DNA from: SZUA-430 sp964547645
GTDB taxonomy: Bacteria; Pseudomonadota; Alphaproteobacteria; Micropepsales; Micropepsaceae
Direction: 5' to 3'
NCBI GenBank assembly: GCA_964547645.1
Contig: CAZJOM010000012.1
Span: 1-64,000, forward strand
Length of the DNA stretch: 64,000 bases
The translations under genes and the position numbers were made by a program. This document shows positions 1-8,958 of the stretch, piece by piece. Below the pieces are notes generated by a model. The model was not told the DNA's origin and did not search any database. It was given only the letters and a program-made list of their open reading frames with translations. Positions within the stretch are counted from its first letter, which is position 1; every line of letters starts with the position of its first letter.

Positions 1-508
1 CCTCTTCCGGCTTCGTCGGGTCGTCCAGCAGGATGTAGCCGGCACCGCGGCCCGTAAGAACGCCACCCACCGAGGTGGCCTTGCGGAACCCATGCATCGT
101 GGTCTCGAATTCGGCCGCGGCCATGCGGTTCGGCGAGAGACGGGTTTTGGGGTAGAGCTCCTGATACCAAGGTGCCTGGATGATGGTCCGGGTGTCGCGC
201 GAGAACTTCTCCGAGAGGTCCTGTGCATAACTTGCACAGATGATCTCGGCGGTCGGGTCGTGGCCGAGGATCATGGCGGGGAAGGCGATCGAAGTGATGA
301 TCGACTTCAAGGAGCGTGGCGGCAGGTTGATGATGAGCCGACGGATATCGCCGCGACGGACCGCTTCGAGGTGCGCGGCGATCAGGTCGATCGTCCAGTG
401 CGGCAGGAACACCGCGCCGGGGTTCAACTCATAGAAGACCTTCTCGATGAAGGCGCTAAAGTCGTTGCGCAGGATCGCGCGCATCTGACGGTTAAGAAGC
501 CTTGTCAT
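1..508 (-). CDS. Phage terminase large subunit (N-terminal part, runs off the window)
   Basis: The 169 codons seen read as the N-terminal ATPase half of a DNA-packaging motor protein. A Walker-A-like loop PPRSLKS lies at residues 63-69 and a Walker-B-like LLDDP at 160-164, in the spacing usual for terminase large subunits. The protein would cut and pump phage DNA into the prohead. The ATG at 506-508 overlaps the end of the preceding HTH gene by 17 bases, so the two are translationally coupled in the small-then-large subunit order. The nuclease half lies beyond base 1. The motifs are seen; the phage role is inferred from family and context. Confidence 0.88.
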   Translation of the reverse strand, partial: MTRLLNRQMRAILRNDFSAFIEKVFYELNPGAVFLPHWTIDLIAAHLEAVRRGDIRRLIINLPPRSLKSIITSIAFPAMILGHDPTAEIICASYAQDLSEKFSRDTRTIIQAPWYQELYPKTRLSPNRMAAAEFETTMHGFRKATSVGGVLTGRGAGYILLDDPTKPEE

Positions 509-887
509 CTTCTGTTCCTCCTTTCTCGGCGAGCAATGCGCGCGCCTTCATGTTTTCGATGATCTTCGCGTCGCCCTCGGCGGTGTCGGTCTGATCGGCA
601 TCGGCGGCGGGATCGGCCGGCGGAAGCTCTTTCCACCGGGCACGCGTCTTGAGCCAAAAGATCTGCGCGGCGACGTTGCCTGCCTTCGCCGCCTGAAAAA
701 GGTACCCGGCGACGAGTGCGTTCGCTTCGGCACCGCCCTGATCGAGCTCGCGCCGGAAGTGCTTGCGCAGTGTCTTGGGCGAGCAGTCGACGAGCTTGGC
801 GACGTCGTCTTGAGGCACGCCGACGCCCCCAAGCTGGCGGACCTTCGACCTCAGCTCGGGGGTAGGTTTGAAGGGGGCGCGGGCCAT
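492..887 (-). CDS. Small HTH protein in the small-terminase position
   Basis: The product is a 131-aa soluble protein. Residues about 8-45 look like a helix-turn-helix (a VPQDDVAKLVDCSPKTLRKHF stretch, split here as VPQDDVAKL and SPKTLRKHF). A helical middle with KAGNVAAQIFWLK is followed by an acidic, disordered tail. This layout fits DNA-recognition subunits of phage terminases, and the gene sits immediately upstream of, and overlaps, the large subunit. It would bind the packaging site and recruit the ATPase. A plain phage HTH protein is the alternative. No catalytic motif is visible. Confidence 0.65.
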   Translation of the reverse strand: MARAPFKPTPELRSKVRQLGGVGVPQDDVAKLVDCSPKTLRKHFRRELDQGGAEANALVAGYLFQAAKAGNVAAQIFWLKTRARWKELPPADPAADADQTDTAEGDAKIIENMKARALLAEKGGTEDDKAS

Positions 888-894
888 AGCGACC

Positions 895-2196
895 TCACCC
901 CGCCTTCTTGCGTTGAATGCGGGTTGCCGCCGCCGTGCGCTTGGCGAAGGTCTCGCCGGTCGCCTCCAGCACGGCCTCCAGACCCGTGAACGCCTGCCAG
1001 CGCTTCACGATGACGTCGACGTAGGGCGGCGCGAGCTCAAGCCCGACGCAGGTGCGGCCGGTCATCTCGGCGGCGATCAGCGTTGTGCCGGTCCCCAGGA
1101 ACGGGTCATAGACAACGTCGCCGGCGACGCTGTTGTTGACGATCGGCCGGCGCATGCACTCGATCGGCTTCTGCGTGCCGTGCCCGAACGACGTTTCAGC
1201 GTTCGGGTTGCCGAACGGGTTGTTGTTGGCGATCTCCCAAACGGTCGTCTGCTTGCGGTCGCCGGACCAGTTGCTCTTGGTGCCCTTGCGCACCGCGTAC
1301 CAGCAGGCCTCGTGCTTCCAGTGATAGTCGCCGCGGCTGAAGGCGAAATGCTGCTTGGCCCAAATGAGCTGCGCCCGCAGCTCAAATCCCTGATCGCGGA
1401 GACCGGCGGCGACGACATCGGCGTGCAGGGCGCCATGCCAGACGTAAGCGACACTGCCCGGGAAGAGAGCCCAGCCGGCCCGCCAGTCAGCCTTGGTGTC
1501 GTTCAAAACGCGGCCGGCGGCGACACCCTTCGCGCCACGCTTCGCCCGCCAAGCCGGGTCGTAGTCGACGCCGTAGGGCGGGTCGGTCACCATCAACATC
1601 GGCGACAACGTCCCCATGGCCGCTGCCACGGCGCTGGCATCGGTGGCGTCGCCGCAATGCAGACGGTGCAGTCCGAGAAGCCAGGTATCGCCGAGCCGCG
1701 TGATCGCGCGTTCCTCCACGGCCGGCACCGTGTCGGGGTCGGTGAGCCCCTCGCTCGGCGCCAAGAGCTTGTGCAAGTCGTTGAGATCAAAGCCGAGCAC
1801 ACCGAGGTCGAAGTCGTTGCTCTGCAGACGCTCAAGCTCTTGTTGTAGCAGATCGAAATCCCAACCGGCCCGCGCCGCGAGCTGGTTGTCGGCGATGCAG
1901 TAGGCGGCCTTCTCCTCCGCGCTCCAGCCGCGCGCCACGATCACAGGGACCGTCGTGCGCTTCAGCTTTTGCGCGGCCAAGTGACGGCAGTGCCCGGCGA
2001 TAATCTCACCGTGCTCGTCCACCAAGAGCGGGATCGTGAAGCCAAAGCGCTCAATCGAGGCCGCGACCTTATTCACATCGCCGCCCGTGTGCGTTCGGGC
2101 ATTTCGGTCATAGGGTTTGAGACGTTGGACCGGCCACTGCTCGATCCGATCCGCCGACCACGGTTTGGCCGTCGCTACTTTCTTTGCCGTACTCAT
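895..2196 (-). CDS. ParB-like domain fused to DNA adenine/cytosine-N4 methyltransferase
   Basis: The product is 433 aa with two domains. Residues about 18-110 form a ParB/sulfiredoxin-like domain, with the signature GEIIAGHCRHLAA at 63-75. The C-terminal part is an amino-methyltransferase of the class where the catalytic motif precedes the SAM motif: DPPY at 205-208 and DPFLGTG at 364-370. It would methylate an exocyclic amino group in DNA. Such ParB-methylase fusions are common next to phage terminases and probably protect phage DNA or mark the packaging site. No restriction endonuclease is visible beside it. It ends 7 bases before the small-terminase-like gene, so it probably shares its transcript. 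Confidence 0.9.
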   Translation of the reverse strand: MSTAKKVATAKPWSADRIEQWPVQRLKPYDRNARTHTGGDVNKVAASIERFGFTIPLLVDEHGEIIAGHCRHLAAQKLKRTTVPVIVARGWSAEEKAAYCIADNQLAARAGWDFDLLQQELERLQSNDFDLGVLGFDLNDLHKLLAPSEGLTDPDTVPAVEERAITRLGDTWLLGLHRLHCGDATDASAVAAAMGTLSPMLMVTDPPYGVDYDPAWRAKRGAKGVAAGRVLNDTKADWRAGWALFPGSVAYVWHGALHADVVAAGLRDQGFELRAQLIWAKQHFAFSRGDYHWKHEACWYAVRKGTKSNWSGDRKQTTVWEIANNNPFGNPNAETSFGHGTQKPIECMRRPIVNNSVAGDVVYDPFLGTGTTLIAAEMTGRTCVGLELAPPYVDVIVKRWQAFTGLEAVLEATGETFAKRTAAATRIQRKKAG

Positions 2197-2300
2197 CTGC
2201 CATCACTCCGCTAACCGCCGATTCCCAATCGGCATCGAAGAGCGGAAATTTGGCGAACGACGAGAAAGCTGCTTCCCTCAAAATCTCAAGCGTTGGGTGC

Positions 2301-3080
2301 TCAAGCGACGGCGCGGGCTCGCTCAGTCAGCTCCACGCAGAGCATGTCCTCGAAGGGAAAGATCATGTTCACTTCCCGAAACATGAGCCAGTAGGCCTCG
2401 CGAGCCGCCATTCCTTTTCGGACGACGTCTCGGATCCAGGTGGGATCCATCAGCAGTCGTGACGCCCAATGAGCCGGCCGAAATCCGCGCTGCATCGGAT
2501 CAACCGCCGTTGCGGCATTGAGAAGAGCGTGAGCCAGGTGGAGAAGCGGATAGCTCGGCCGCACAATGCGATCTTGGATATTCTTGAAGGCCTTTTCGTC
2601 CCGGTCCCCGATCGGGATCAGCCGATGCAGCCGCGGCGAGAGATCGCGGATCATTTTGAAGACCGACGGAATCTCCACGTTCGCGGATTCGATGATAACC
2701 CGCACGCTGTTCGTGTCTTTTCCATCCCATTCGATCCGCCTTTTGCCAGATGGCGTGTCTAACGCTCGAAAAATCTCCGCCGCCGCCAGGCGGTGACCGA
2801 CGCGTTTCATCCCGCGCCCCAGAACGTTGTTGGATTGCTGGGCGGGCATCGGGTCGATCGCGCGGAGCTGCGCGATCACCTTCGAACGCAACGCAGGCGG
2901 TACAAGTCTGCGCACCCAACGCAGATATTCGACATCTGCCGCCGCGACGAAGCGCGCGCGCCTGGCCGCATCCGCCATCGCTGGATAGGCCATCACCGCC
3001 AAGAACGTATGCGCGGCCGGGCGGCAGTCGCCGTCTTCGATGACCAACTCAAGGTTTTCAACGATCTTCGGGGCCGGCAT
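2301..3080 (-). CDS. Unknown prophage-associated protein, 259 aa
   Basis: The protein is soluble, mostly helical and basic, with no signal peptide, membrane segment or recognisable motif. It lies upstream of and in line with the ParB-methyltransferase and terminase genes, 104 bases from the former, and is probably part of the same phage module. I cannot name a function. The start at 3080 has no clear ribosome-binding site, so a downstream start is possible. Codon usage looks like that of the neighbouring phage genes, and no frame in the opposite direction gives a better protein. Confidence 0.55.
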   Translation of the reverse strand: MPAPKIVENLELVIEDGDCRPAAHTFLAVMAYPAMADAARRARFVAAADVEYLRWVRRLVPPALRSKVIAQLRAIDPMPAQQSNNVLGRGMKRVGHRLAAAEIFRALDTPSGKRRIEWDGKDTNSVRVIIESANVEIPSVFKMIRDLSPRLHRLIPIGDRDEKAFKNIQDRIVRPSYPLLHLAHALLNAATAVDPMQRGFRPAHWASRLLMDPTWIRDVVRKGMAAREAYWLMFREVNMIFPFEDMLCVELTERARAVA

Positions 3081-3545
3081 CGGAGCAAATCCGCTTCTGG
3101 ACCTGTCCCCGTAACCCGATTCGGGTCGCCGAAACGAGCGGCCGAACCCCGGTAATTTGAACGACTCTAAACTACGTCGAAAACTCGCAGATTACGGCGC
3201 GGTTCCGCGACCTGCAGGTCCATTTTGCGAGTCTCTCGGCGCCTTTTAATAGACGGGAAATTGGTGAGCACCACAACGACGTGACTGCCCCGTGTACCAA
3301 TCACGGCTCTAGTCTCGAATATCTCTGAAAGTAGGGAGAAAATGGCGCCGTTCGGCGCGATTTTCTGACCCTTCGCTGACGACACTTCGTCTCTCGCGGG
3401 TACTCCGGCGGCACACGGGGCATTCGTCTCCGGCGACCGAAATTCCAGTCACTGAACAAGTGCACGAGGACGTTTGTACTGGCTCACATGCTCCAGTACG
3501 CAGCGCGCTTGTCCGATCGGTTTTGCTGATCGCACTTGCTCGCAA
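3081..3545. other. Gene-poor boundary region with hairpins
   Basis: This stretch separates the phage module from the host-like genes. Short open frames exist on the minus strand (3167-3385 and 3309-3545) but none has a family signature, and the first runs through a strong hairpin. I see the hairpin at 3337-3366 and a second inverted repeat, GTACTGG at 3476-3482 with CCAGTAC at 3493-3499. No tRNA or integrase is visible. It may hold a prophage boundary, but no direct-repeat attachment site could be identified. Confidence 0.4.
3337..3366. terminator. Strong bidirectional hairpin, terminator-like
   Basis: Two 14-base arms (3337-3350 and 3353-3366) are complementary except for one position. They are GC-rich at the loop and have an A/T run at the outer ends (AGAAAAT and ATTTTCT). 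That gives a short U-run on either strand. It lies about 180 bases downstream of the minus-strand regulator ending at 3546 and just outside the phage module, so it could insulate the two. Confidence 0.5.
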
Positions 3546-4799
3546 TTACGTATTGCAGTCTTCGCGGGTACGGCGCTTCAGCGCGACGCAGAGTTCAGAT
3601 GCGGCTGACCCCCTCCCTTCATGACGCAACAGCGCCGCGAGATGCGACGTCGCGATCGGGTGAAGTGGCGCATAGACGAGCACGCGGCGGTACCAGCTTT
3701 CGGCGCCGGCGGAATCGCCCTGGCCGCGGTGACGGTCGGCAACTAGAACGCCCAGCTCCGCATACCAAGGCCGCACGCGCGCTGCTTCGCGATCGTAGAC
3801 GCGGGTCATCGCCGCGTATGCGCGCTCGAAATACGGCAGCGCCTCTCTTGCGCGTCCCTCGATCTCCAAGACATCGCCGATATTGATGAGCGGACCCCAC
3901 GCGTCGCGGTCGATGGCGATCGCGCGCTTGTAGGACGCGATCGCGAGCTCGAATTCGCCGGCAACACTTTGCACGAAACCGAGCGCTTTGTGTGCGGCGG
4001 CGTCTCCAGGTGCGAGCGCGACCGCGCGTTGGGCGAGCACCCTGGCACGCGACAACAACTGTAGCGACGCCGGCGACTTGGTGCGACCGCTTTTCAGGGC
4101 GTCGGCGAGTTTCGTGTATTCCGTCGCGCCGGGTTCATCCGGCCAGCGGATAACCTTTTGCAAGAGCGCGTTCGCGAGGCCCGCAAGTGCGGGTACATAG
4201 TCCGGCCGTTCGGCTAGAACGCGCTCGAAGAGATCAATCGCGGCCTCGTTGTCGGCGCGTTTGTATTGGAAATAGAAGTCGCCGGCTCGCTCGACCAAGA
4301 CACGGTCGCCGCCATCTTCCTGGACCACCTGTTCCGGCCGCCAAAGCGCCGCAGTGCCCGCCGCCAATGCGACCACCACAACAATGACTGCCACCCTCGG
4401 TAACAGGCTGCGTGGAGCTGCGATCTTCGCCGTTGCGGACCTTGCCGCCGAATCGGGTTCGCTGTCGTATGCGGCCTCGGCAATGAGCCGGTAGCCTCGC
4501 TTGGGCAGCGTCTCGATATAGGCGGGGGACTTTGGGTCATCGGCCAGCGCCTTGCGCAACCGAGACACCGCCCGGGCCAGCGTGTCTTCGCCGACGATGA
4601 CCCCCGGCCAGAGCGCCGACATGATTTCGTCTTTGGTGAAGGCCTTGCCCGGACGCCTCGCCAGCAGGAAGAGGAGGTCCATGACCTTCGGCTCCAGCCG
4701 CTCAACCACGCCTTCCCGCGAAAGCTCACCCGTCGCGCGCACGGCGCGCGAGCCGCCGACGATCAGCGCTTCTGGGTTCGAGTTTTCCGGCAAATCCAA
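3546..4799 (-). CDS. Membrane-anchored winged-helix (CadC-like) regulator with TPR sensor domain
   Basis: The product is 417 aa. Residues about 30-108 form an OmpR/PhoB-type winged helix (LEPKVMDLLFLLARRPGKA, then a SRLRKALADD recognition region and YIETLPKRGYRLI). One membrane segment follows at about 134-152, and then tetratricopeptide repeats from about 170 to the end. This is the ToxR/CadC architecture with a periplasmic TPR domain. It would bind DNA from the inner membrane and read a protein partner or envelope signal. It diverges from the S41 lipoprotein gene at 4900, 100 bases away, which is a likely target. The ligand is unknown. Confidence 0.85.
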   Translation of the reverse strand: MDLPENSNPEALIVGGSRAVRATGELSREGVVERLEPKVMDLLFLLARRPGKAFTKDEIMSALWPGVIVGEDTLARAVSRLRKALADDPKSPAYIETLPKRGYRLIAEAAYDSEPDSAARSATAKIAAPRSLLPRVAVIVVVVALAAGTAALWRPEQVVQEDGGDRVLVERAGDFYFQYKRADNEAAIDLFERVLAERPDYVPALAGLANALLQKVIRWPDEPGATEYTKLADALKSGRTKSPASLQLLSRARVLAQRAVALAPGDAAAHKALGFVQSVAGEFELAIASYKRAIAIDRDAWGPLINIGDVLEIEGRAREALPYFERAYAAMTRVYDREAARVRPWYAELGVLVADRHRGQGDSAGAESWYRRVLVYAPLHPIATSHLAALLRHEGRGSAASELCVALKRRTREDCNT

Positions 4800-4899
4800 G
4801 CTCCTCAGAACTTCGTCAGGAAAAAAGGAGGCGTTCGTCCTTACACTTTAGGGCCGATCTGGTAGTGCCGAAAGCGGTTTTCAAGTTGGAGCTAAGTTC

Positions 4900-6348
4900 A
4901 TGCGCCTTCCCGTTCTCATGACGCTGTTTGTTAGCCTCGCTGCATGCGCCGTCGCCGCGCCTGCGCCGGAACGGCGCTTCACGGCCGACGAGGTCCGGGC
5001 CGACTTTTCGGAGCTCTATGCAAGGGCGGCGCAATCGCACTTCGACATCTACGCAAGGCGTCCGAAGGCCGACTATGACGCCCAGTTTCGGACCATGCTG
5101 GCCGGATTTGATAGGCCAATGACCGCCTTTGAGGTCAGGGTGGCGTTTCAAAAGTTCTTGGCGTTTGGGCGCGTGGCGCATTCGCGGATCGACTTTCCAT
5201 CTGAGGTCTTTGCCGCCTATCGCGATGCCGGTGGTAGGACGATGCCGGTGTTCATCACGCTCCGGCGCGGCCGCGCGTTTGTCGCGCAGAACGGTAGCGG
5301 CCTTTCGATCAAGCCCGCGGACGAGATTGTGGCGCTCAACGGCATGCCGATGGCGGCGTGGCGTACCCGACTGGGGGTGAACATCTCGGCCGACAACGAC
5401 TATATGTTGGACACGCTACTCGAAAACCGGTTTGCGGCGCTGTTGTGGCTGGAGCGTGGGCCGGTCGACGCCTTCAAGCTCACACTTCGCGATCAAGGCG
5501 GCGCCGTGCGCGACGTTACCGTGCCCACGCGTACGCGCGAGGATATTCGCGCCTCGCTCGCGCAGGAACCGCCTGCGCTCGAACTGGACTGGGACAAGCG
5601 TGAATTCCGCATTGTCGGCAACGTCGGTTACCTACGGCCGGGACCTTTCTACAACAACGATCCGAACGCTCCGAACATGTGGGATCCGACAACATTCAAG
5701 ACCTTCATCGACGCCTCGTTCGAAAAGGTACTTGCCGCGCGTGCCCGCGCGCTCGTCATCGACATCCGCGACAATCCCGGCGGCGACAATTCGTTCAGCG
5801 ACCATATGGTCGCCTGGTTCGCGACAAAACCATTTCGCTTCGCTCGCGATTTTCGCATCAGGGCGAGCGAAGCCGCGATCGCCTCGAACGCCAAGCGCGT
5901 CGCTCTTGCGCCCAACGACAAGGAAAGTATTTCGGCCAAGTTTGCAGCCGCCTATGCGCGTCACCGCGTCGGTGATGTGTTTTCGTTCGACATCCCGATT
6001 GCGGAGCCCCGCCCGGGTGGACGCTTTACCGGCAAGGTCTATCTGCTGATCAACCGCCACTCCTACTCGAATACGGTTCAAGTGGCCGCGCTCGCCCAAG
6101 ACTACTGCTTCGCCACGATCCTTGGCGAAGAGACGTCAGATCTTGCGACCACGTTTGGCGCGATGGAGCAATTCACCCTGACCCGTACTGGAATCGATGT
6201 AGGCTTCCCGAAGGCGCAAATCATACGCGTCAGCGGCGACGAGCGCCCGCGGGGTGTCGTCCCCGACATCGCCATTGATACGCCGATCCCGGAACCGAAG
6301 TCTGATCCAGTTCTTCAGACCGCACTCGATATCGCTTCAAAACGCTAG
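4900..6348 (+). CDS. S41-family peptidase, predicted lipoprotein
   Basis: The product is 482 aa. The N-terminus is a lipoprotein signal with lipobox LAAC at residues 13-16, so it should be anchored on the periplasmic side of a membrane. A helical N-domain precedes the S41 fold, which shows VIDIRDNPGGDNS and, further on, LLINRHSYSNT (candidate nucleophile Ser) followed by FATILGEETSD. These are the conserved strands of the tail-specific (C-terminal-processing) protease family, although the classical Ser/Lys spacing is not obvious. It diverges from the winged-helix/TPR regulator. The natural substrate cannot be deduced. Confidence 0.82.
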   Translation: MRLPVLMTLFVSLAACAVAAPAPERRFTADEVRADFSELYARAAQSHFDIYARRPKADYDAQFRTMLAGFDRPMTAFEVRVAFQKFLAFGRVAHSRIDFPSEVFAAYRDAGGRTMPVFITLRRGRAFVAQNGSGLSIKPADEIVALNGMPMAAWRTRLGVNISADNDYMLDTLLENRFAALLWLERGPVDAFKLTLRDQGGAVRDVTVPTRTREDIRASLAQEPPALELDWDKREFRIVGNVGYLRPGPFYNNDPNAPNMWDPTTFKTFIDASFEKVLAARARALVIDIRDNPGGDNSFSDHMVAWFATKPFRFARDFRIRASEAAIASNAKRVALAPNDKESISAKFAAAYARHRVGDVFSFDIPIAEPRPGGRFTGKVYLLINRHSYSNTVQVAALAQDYCFATILGEETSDLATTFGAMEQFTLTRTGIDVGFPKAQIIRVSGDERPRGVVPDIAIDTPIPEPKSDPVLQTALDIASKR

Positions 6349-6722
6349 TTGGCGGCGGAAATTTGCTACTTTCACAGAGCGCGCTTGATCGCACGTCGAA
6401 AGGCCATCCGCCCGCGATATCGCGAGCTATCGAGTGCGCCTGCGTCACGCGCCGCGCCGCCGGTGCAAACCGTGGTCGTGCGCGACTTCTTGATGGAGCA
6501 CGAAGTGTTTAACCTGCTCTCGGCCGGCGAACTCGCGCCGGAGGCGCTGAGCGACGGCGCCCGCAGCCGCATAGAAAAACTTCGCCACAAACGGAAGGAT
6601 GAACGGCGGCCAACGGACAACCACTGTGCACGCGCGACCTTCGGAGATCGCCCAACGCAGTACGCCGCTTCGATCAGACTTGCGAATGTGCTTCACTAGA
6701 CGTCCCGAGGCGGAGAGGGACG
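6349..6722. other. 374 bases without a convincing gene
   Basis: An open frame continues on the plus strand from 6349 to 6699 and others run on the minus strand. None has a ribosome-binding site, family motif or plausible composition. No terminator hairpin with a T-run, repeat or RNA gene was recognised. The stretch probably contains the 3' end of the S41 transcript and the promoter of the HEAT-repeat gene at 6723. Confidence 0.35.
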
Positions 6723-7397
6723 ATGAGCAGAGAAGCTCTCGAGGCGGTTGATGCTTTGCTGGCGGACGTGGGGGCATTGCGTGTTCCGAATACGCCGGCG
6801 CTGCGGGTGTTGCGTCGCGCGCGCAGCAAGGCATGGAGGGCCAAGACGCCCAAGTTCATCTTTGGCGTTGCGCTGCAGTTGAACGGGCGCAAGGCGTATC
6901 GTTGGTTGGGGTTCGAACTCATCCGCGCCCACGCAAAGGCATTTGCGGCGCTTGATGATAGGAAACTCGTAACCCTGTCGCGAGGTTTGGACAGCTGGGA
7001 CAGTGTCGATGCCTTCGCGCGCATTCTCTCCGGTCCGGCCTGGGCGCAAGGCTTCGCTTCGGCTGCACTGATCGACCGTTGGTCGAAAGCAAAGGATCGT
7101 TGGCTTCGCCGGGCCGCGCTTGTCAGCACGATCGCGCTCAATACGCCGCGCGACGGCGGCGTTGGCGATGCCGCGCGAACGCTCGCGATCTGCAGGCGTC
7201 TCGCTTCGGACGAAGACGATATGGTCGAGAAGGCGCTTTCCTGGGCGCTGCGCGCGCTCAGCGCGCGCGACAGGACGGCCGTTCGCAACTTCATCGTTGA
7301 AAACGAACTCGTGTTATGTGCCCGCGTAAAGCGGGAAGTGTCCAACAAGCTGAGCACCGGGCTGAAGAACAAGGCGCCCGGAACGAGACGAGGCTAA
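6723..7397 (+). CDS. DNA alkylation repair (AlkD-like, HEAT-repeat) protein
   Basis: The protein is 224 aa, all-helical and basic. Paired helices and the C-terminal signature (KALSWALRALSARD, then RNFIVENEL and ARVKREVSNKLSTG) match the AlkC/AlkD HEAT-like family, which excise N3- and N7-alkylpurines by holding DNA in a concave basic surface. The length matches AlkD (about 230 aa). It stands alone, with 374 bases upstream, and converges on the minus-strand kinase-like gene at 7414. The catalytic Asp/Trp/Arg set was not mapped residue by residue, so the activity is inferred from the family. Confidence 0.75.
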   Translation: MSREALEAVDALLADVGALRVPNTPALRVLRRARSKAWRAKTPKFIFGVALQLNGRKAYRWLGFELIRAHAKAFAALDDRKLVTLSRGLDSWDSVDAFARILSGPAWAQGFASAALIDRWSKAKDRWLRRAALVSTIALNTPRDGGVGDAARTLAICRRLASDEDDMVEKALSWALRALSARDRTAVRNFIVENELVLCARVKREVSNKLSTGLKNKAPGTRRG

Positions 7398-7413
7398 GCG
7401 GCCTGGTGCAGTG

Positions 7414-8916
7414 CTACGCTCGCAGCCGGGCGAGGGCCTGCTCTTCGGTGGCTTGGGCCGATCCGCTCGCGTCGATGCGCTGCCATGCGATCGTACCCAG
7501 GTCGTATATCAGTTGCTTCCGCAGGACCGCGGCGTCGGCATCGGAGGCGTCGCCTTGGCGCGCGGCGAGGCGCTGCTCCAGCACGTCTCTCGGTGCCTCA
7601 AGCCAGAGCCCGTCGAATGGTTCGCCTATGGCATTGGCGACGGCCGCGATGGCCGTACGCTCGGCCTCCTTCGCGAAAACGGCATCGACGACGACACTCG
7701 CGCCTGCCCGCAGTGCCGCCGCGGCAAGGCGGAAAAGTTCGCCGTAAACGCGATCGGACGCTTCTAGCGTGTACGCGCCGGCCGCTAAGCGTTCGCTGGT
7801 CGCGACGTCCGCCAGGCGCTTGCGGATTTCATCGCTGCGCAAGTGAACGGCACCCACGCCGCCGCCGATTCGCCAGGCGACCGCCCTTGCGAGCGTCGAC
7901 TTGCCCGTCCCCGACAGCCCGCCGATCGCAATCAACCGAGGCGCAGGACGGCGCGCCAGCGTGCCTACAAGAGCCAAATATCGGCTTGCGCTTTCCTGGC
8001 CGCCCGGACGTCGCGCTTCGGTCTTGGCGCGGATCTCGGCGCGCAGCGCGAGGTAGAAGGGGAGGGCAGAGAGGCTCGCCATCACCTCGAGCCACTCCGC
8101 CGGCGCCCGATGGATCGCCCAGGCGTTGAGTGCGCGATTGGCGTGGCGGGGCAGGCCGCGCGCGATCAGATCCATAAGCAGGAACGCGAGATCGTAGAGC
8201 GGCGGGATCGTGGCGTAGAAGTCATCGAACTCGATGCAGTCGAAGAGCGTCGGTTCGCCGCGATCGAGGAAGGCATTGCCCAGATGCATATCGCCGTGAC
8301 AGCGGCGCACGTCGGCGGACTGACGCGCGACCGCTGCGACGCAGACAATGTGCGCGATTTCTCTTGCAGCGATACCGGCTTCGACGGCGCCGTTTTCGAA
8401 CGCCGTCTCTTGCGCCCTGAGATCTCTGCTGTTTTCCCGCGCGATGCGCGCCGCCGCCGCGGGCCAGTCGTAACCGTGTACGACCTCCGCCGCGTTGTGG
8501 AAGGCGGCAGCGTGGGCGGCGAGGTGTTCAACCATTACTTCGGTTAAGCTCCCGCGCTCCGCGATGTGGGCGAGCAGTGCGTCGTCGGGGAAGCGCCGCA
8601 TCTCCAGCAACCAGTCCATGACGGTCCCCTCGCCGCCGAGCGCCAACATGCCGCCGCGTTCAACGACCGGTACCAGGCAAAGATAGATCGAGGGCGCGGT
8701 TCGCGCGTTCAACGCAAGCTCGCGCGCGAGCGCAGCATGGCGCTTCTCCAACGTGCTGAAGTCGAGATAGCCGAGGTCGACGCGCTTCTTCAGCTTATAG
8801 GCGCGCTCGCCCGCAAGGAAGACGAACGCCGCGTGCGTCTCGATCGTTTCGGGCACACGGCCCCATGGGCCACCGCCGCGCAGCCAGTCGATGACGCTAT
8901 GGGTCATGGGGCTCAC
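7414..8916 (-). CDS. Fusion of aminoglycoside-phosphotransferase-like domain and P-loop kinase
   Basis: The product is 500 aa. The N-terminal ~300 residues have the APH/choline-kinase fold: AYKLKKRVDLGYLDFS near residue 35 (nucleotide-binding Lys) and the catalytic loop CHGDMHLGN with the metal-binding FDCIEFDD. The C-terminal ~180 residues are an AAA_33/zeta-toxin-like P-loop domain with GLSGTGKST. This two-kinase arrangement is widespread in Proteobacteria, and its substrate is not established to my knowledge. The GTG at 8916 is preceded by GAGGGG. An ATG at 8907 is an alternative start. Confidence 0.85.
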   Translation of the reverse strand: MSPMTHSVIDWLRGGGPWGRVPETIETHAAFVFLAGERAYKLKKRVDLGYLDFSTLEKRHAALARELALNARTAPSIYLCLVPVVERGGMLALGGEGTVMDWLLEMRRFPDDALLAHIAERGSLTEVMVEHLAAHAAAFHNAAEVVHGYDWPAAAARIARENSRDLRAQETAFENGAVEAGIAAREIAHIVCVAAVARQSADVRRCHGDMHLGNAFLDRGEPTLFDCIEFDDFYATIPPLYDLAFLLMDLIARGLPRHANRALNAWAIHRAPAEWLEVMASLSALPFYLALRAEIRAKTEARRPGGQESASRYLALVGTLARRPAPRLIAIGGLSGTGKSTLARAVAWRIGGGVGAVHLRSDEIRKRLADVATSERLAAGAYTLEASDRVYGELFRLAAAALRAGASVVVDAVFAKEAERTAIAAVANAIGEPFDGLWLEAPRDVLEQRLAARQGDASDADAAVLRKQLIYDLGTIAWQRIDASGSAQATEEQALARLRA

Positions 8917-8918
8917 TC

Positions 8919-8937
8919 TCGCGCCCCTCGGGCGCGA
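8919..8937. terminator. GC hairpin between kinase and porin genes
   Basis: TCGCGCCC and GGGCGCGA form an 8-base perfect stem around a 3-base loop. It lies just beyond the 3' end of the minus-strand porin gene (ending at 8959) and at the ribosome-binding site of the next minus gene. There is no U-run, so it may be a processing or attenuating hairpin, not a classic terminator. Confidence 0.35.
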
Positions 8938-8958
8938 TCAAGCGGTGGCCAGTCTGCG

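Noticed and set aside
868..1848. Long plus-strand frame opposite the methyltransferase
   Set aside because: It mirrors the coding pattern of the minus-strand ParB-methyltransferase, has no family signature and no ribosome-binding site.
3167..3385. Possible 72-aa minus-strand gene
   Set aside because: No motif, no clear start, and a strong hairpin runs through it.
6349..6699. Plus-strand frame after the S41 gene, partly resembling HEAT-repeat ends
   Set aside because: No ribosome-binding site, and the similarity is too short and diffuse to claim a gene remnant.
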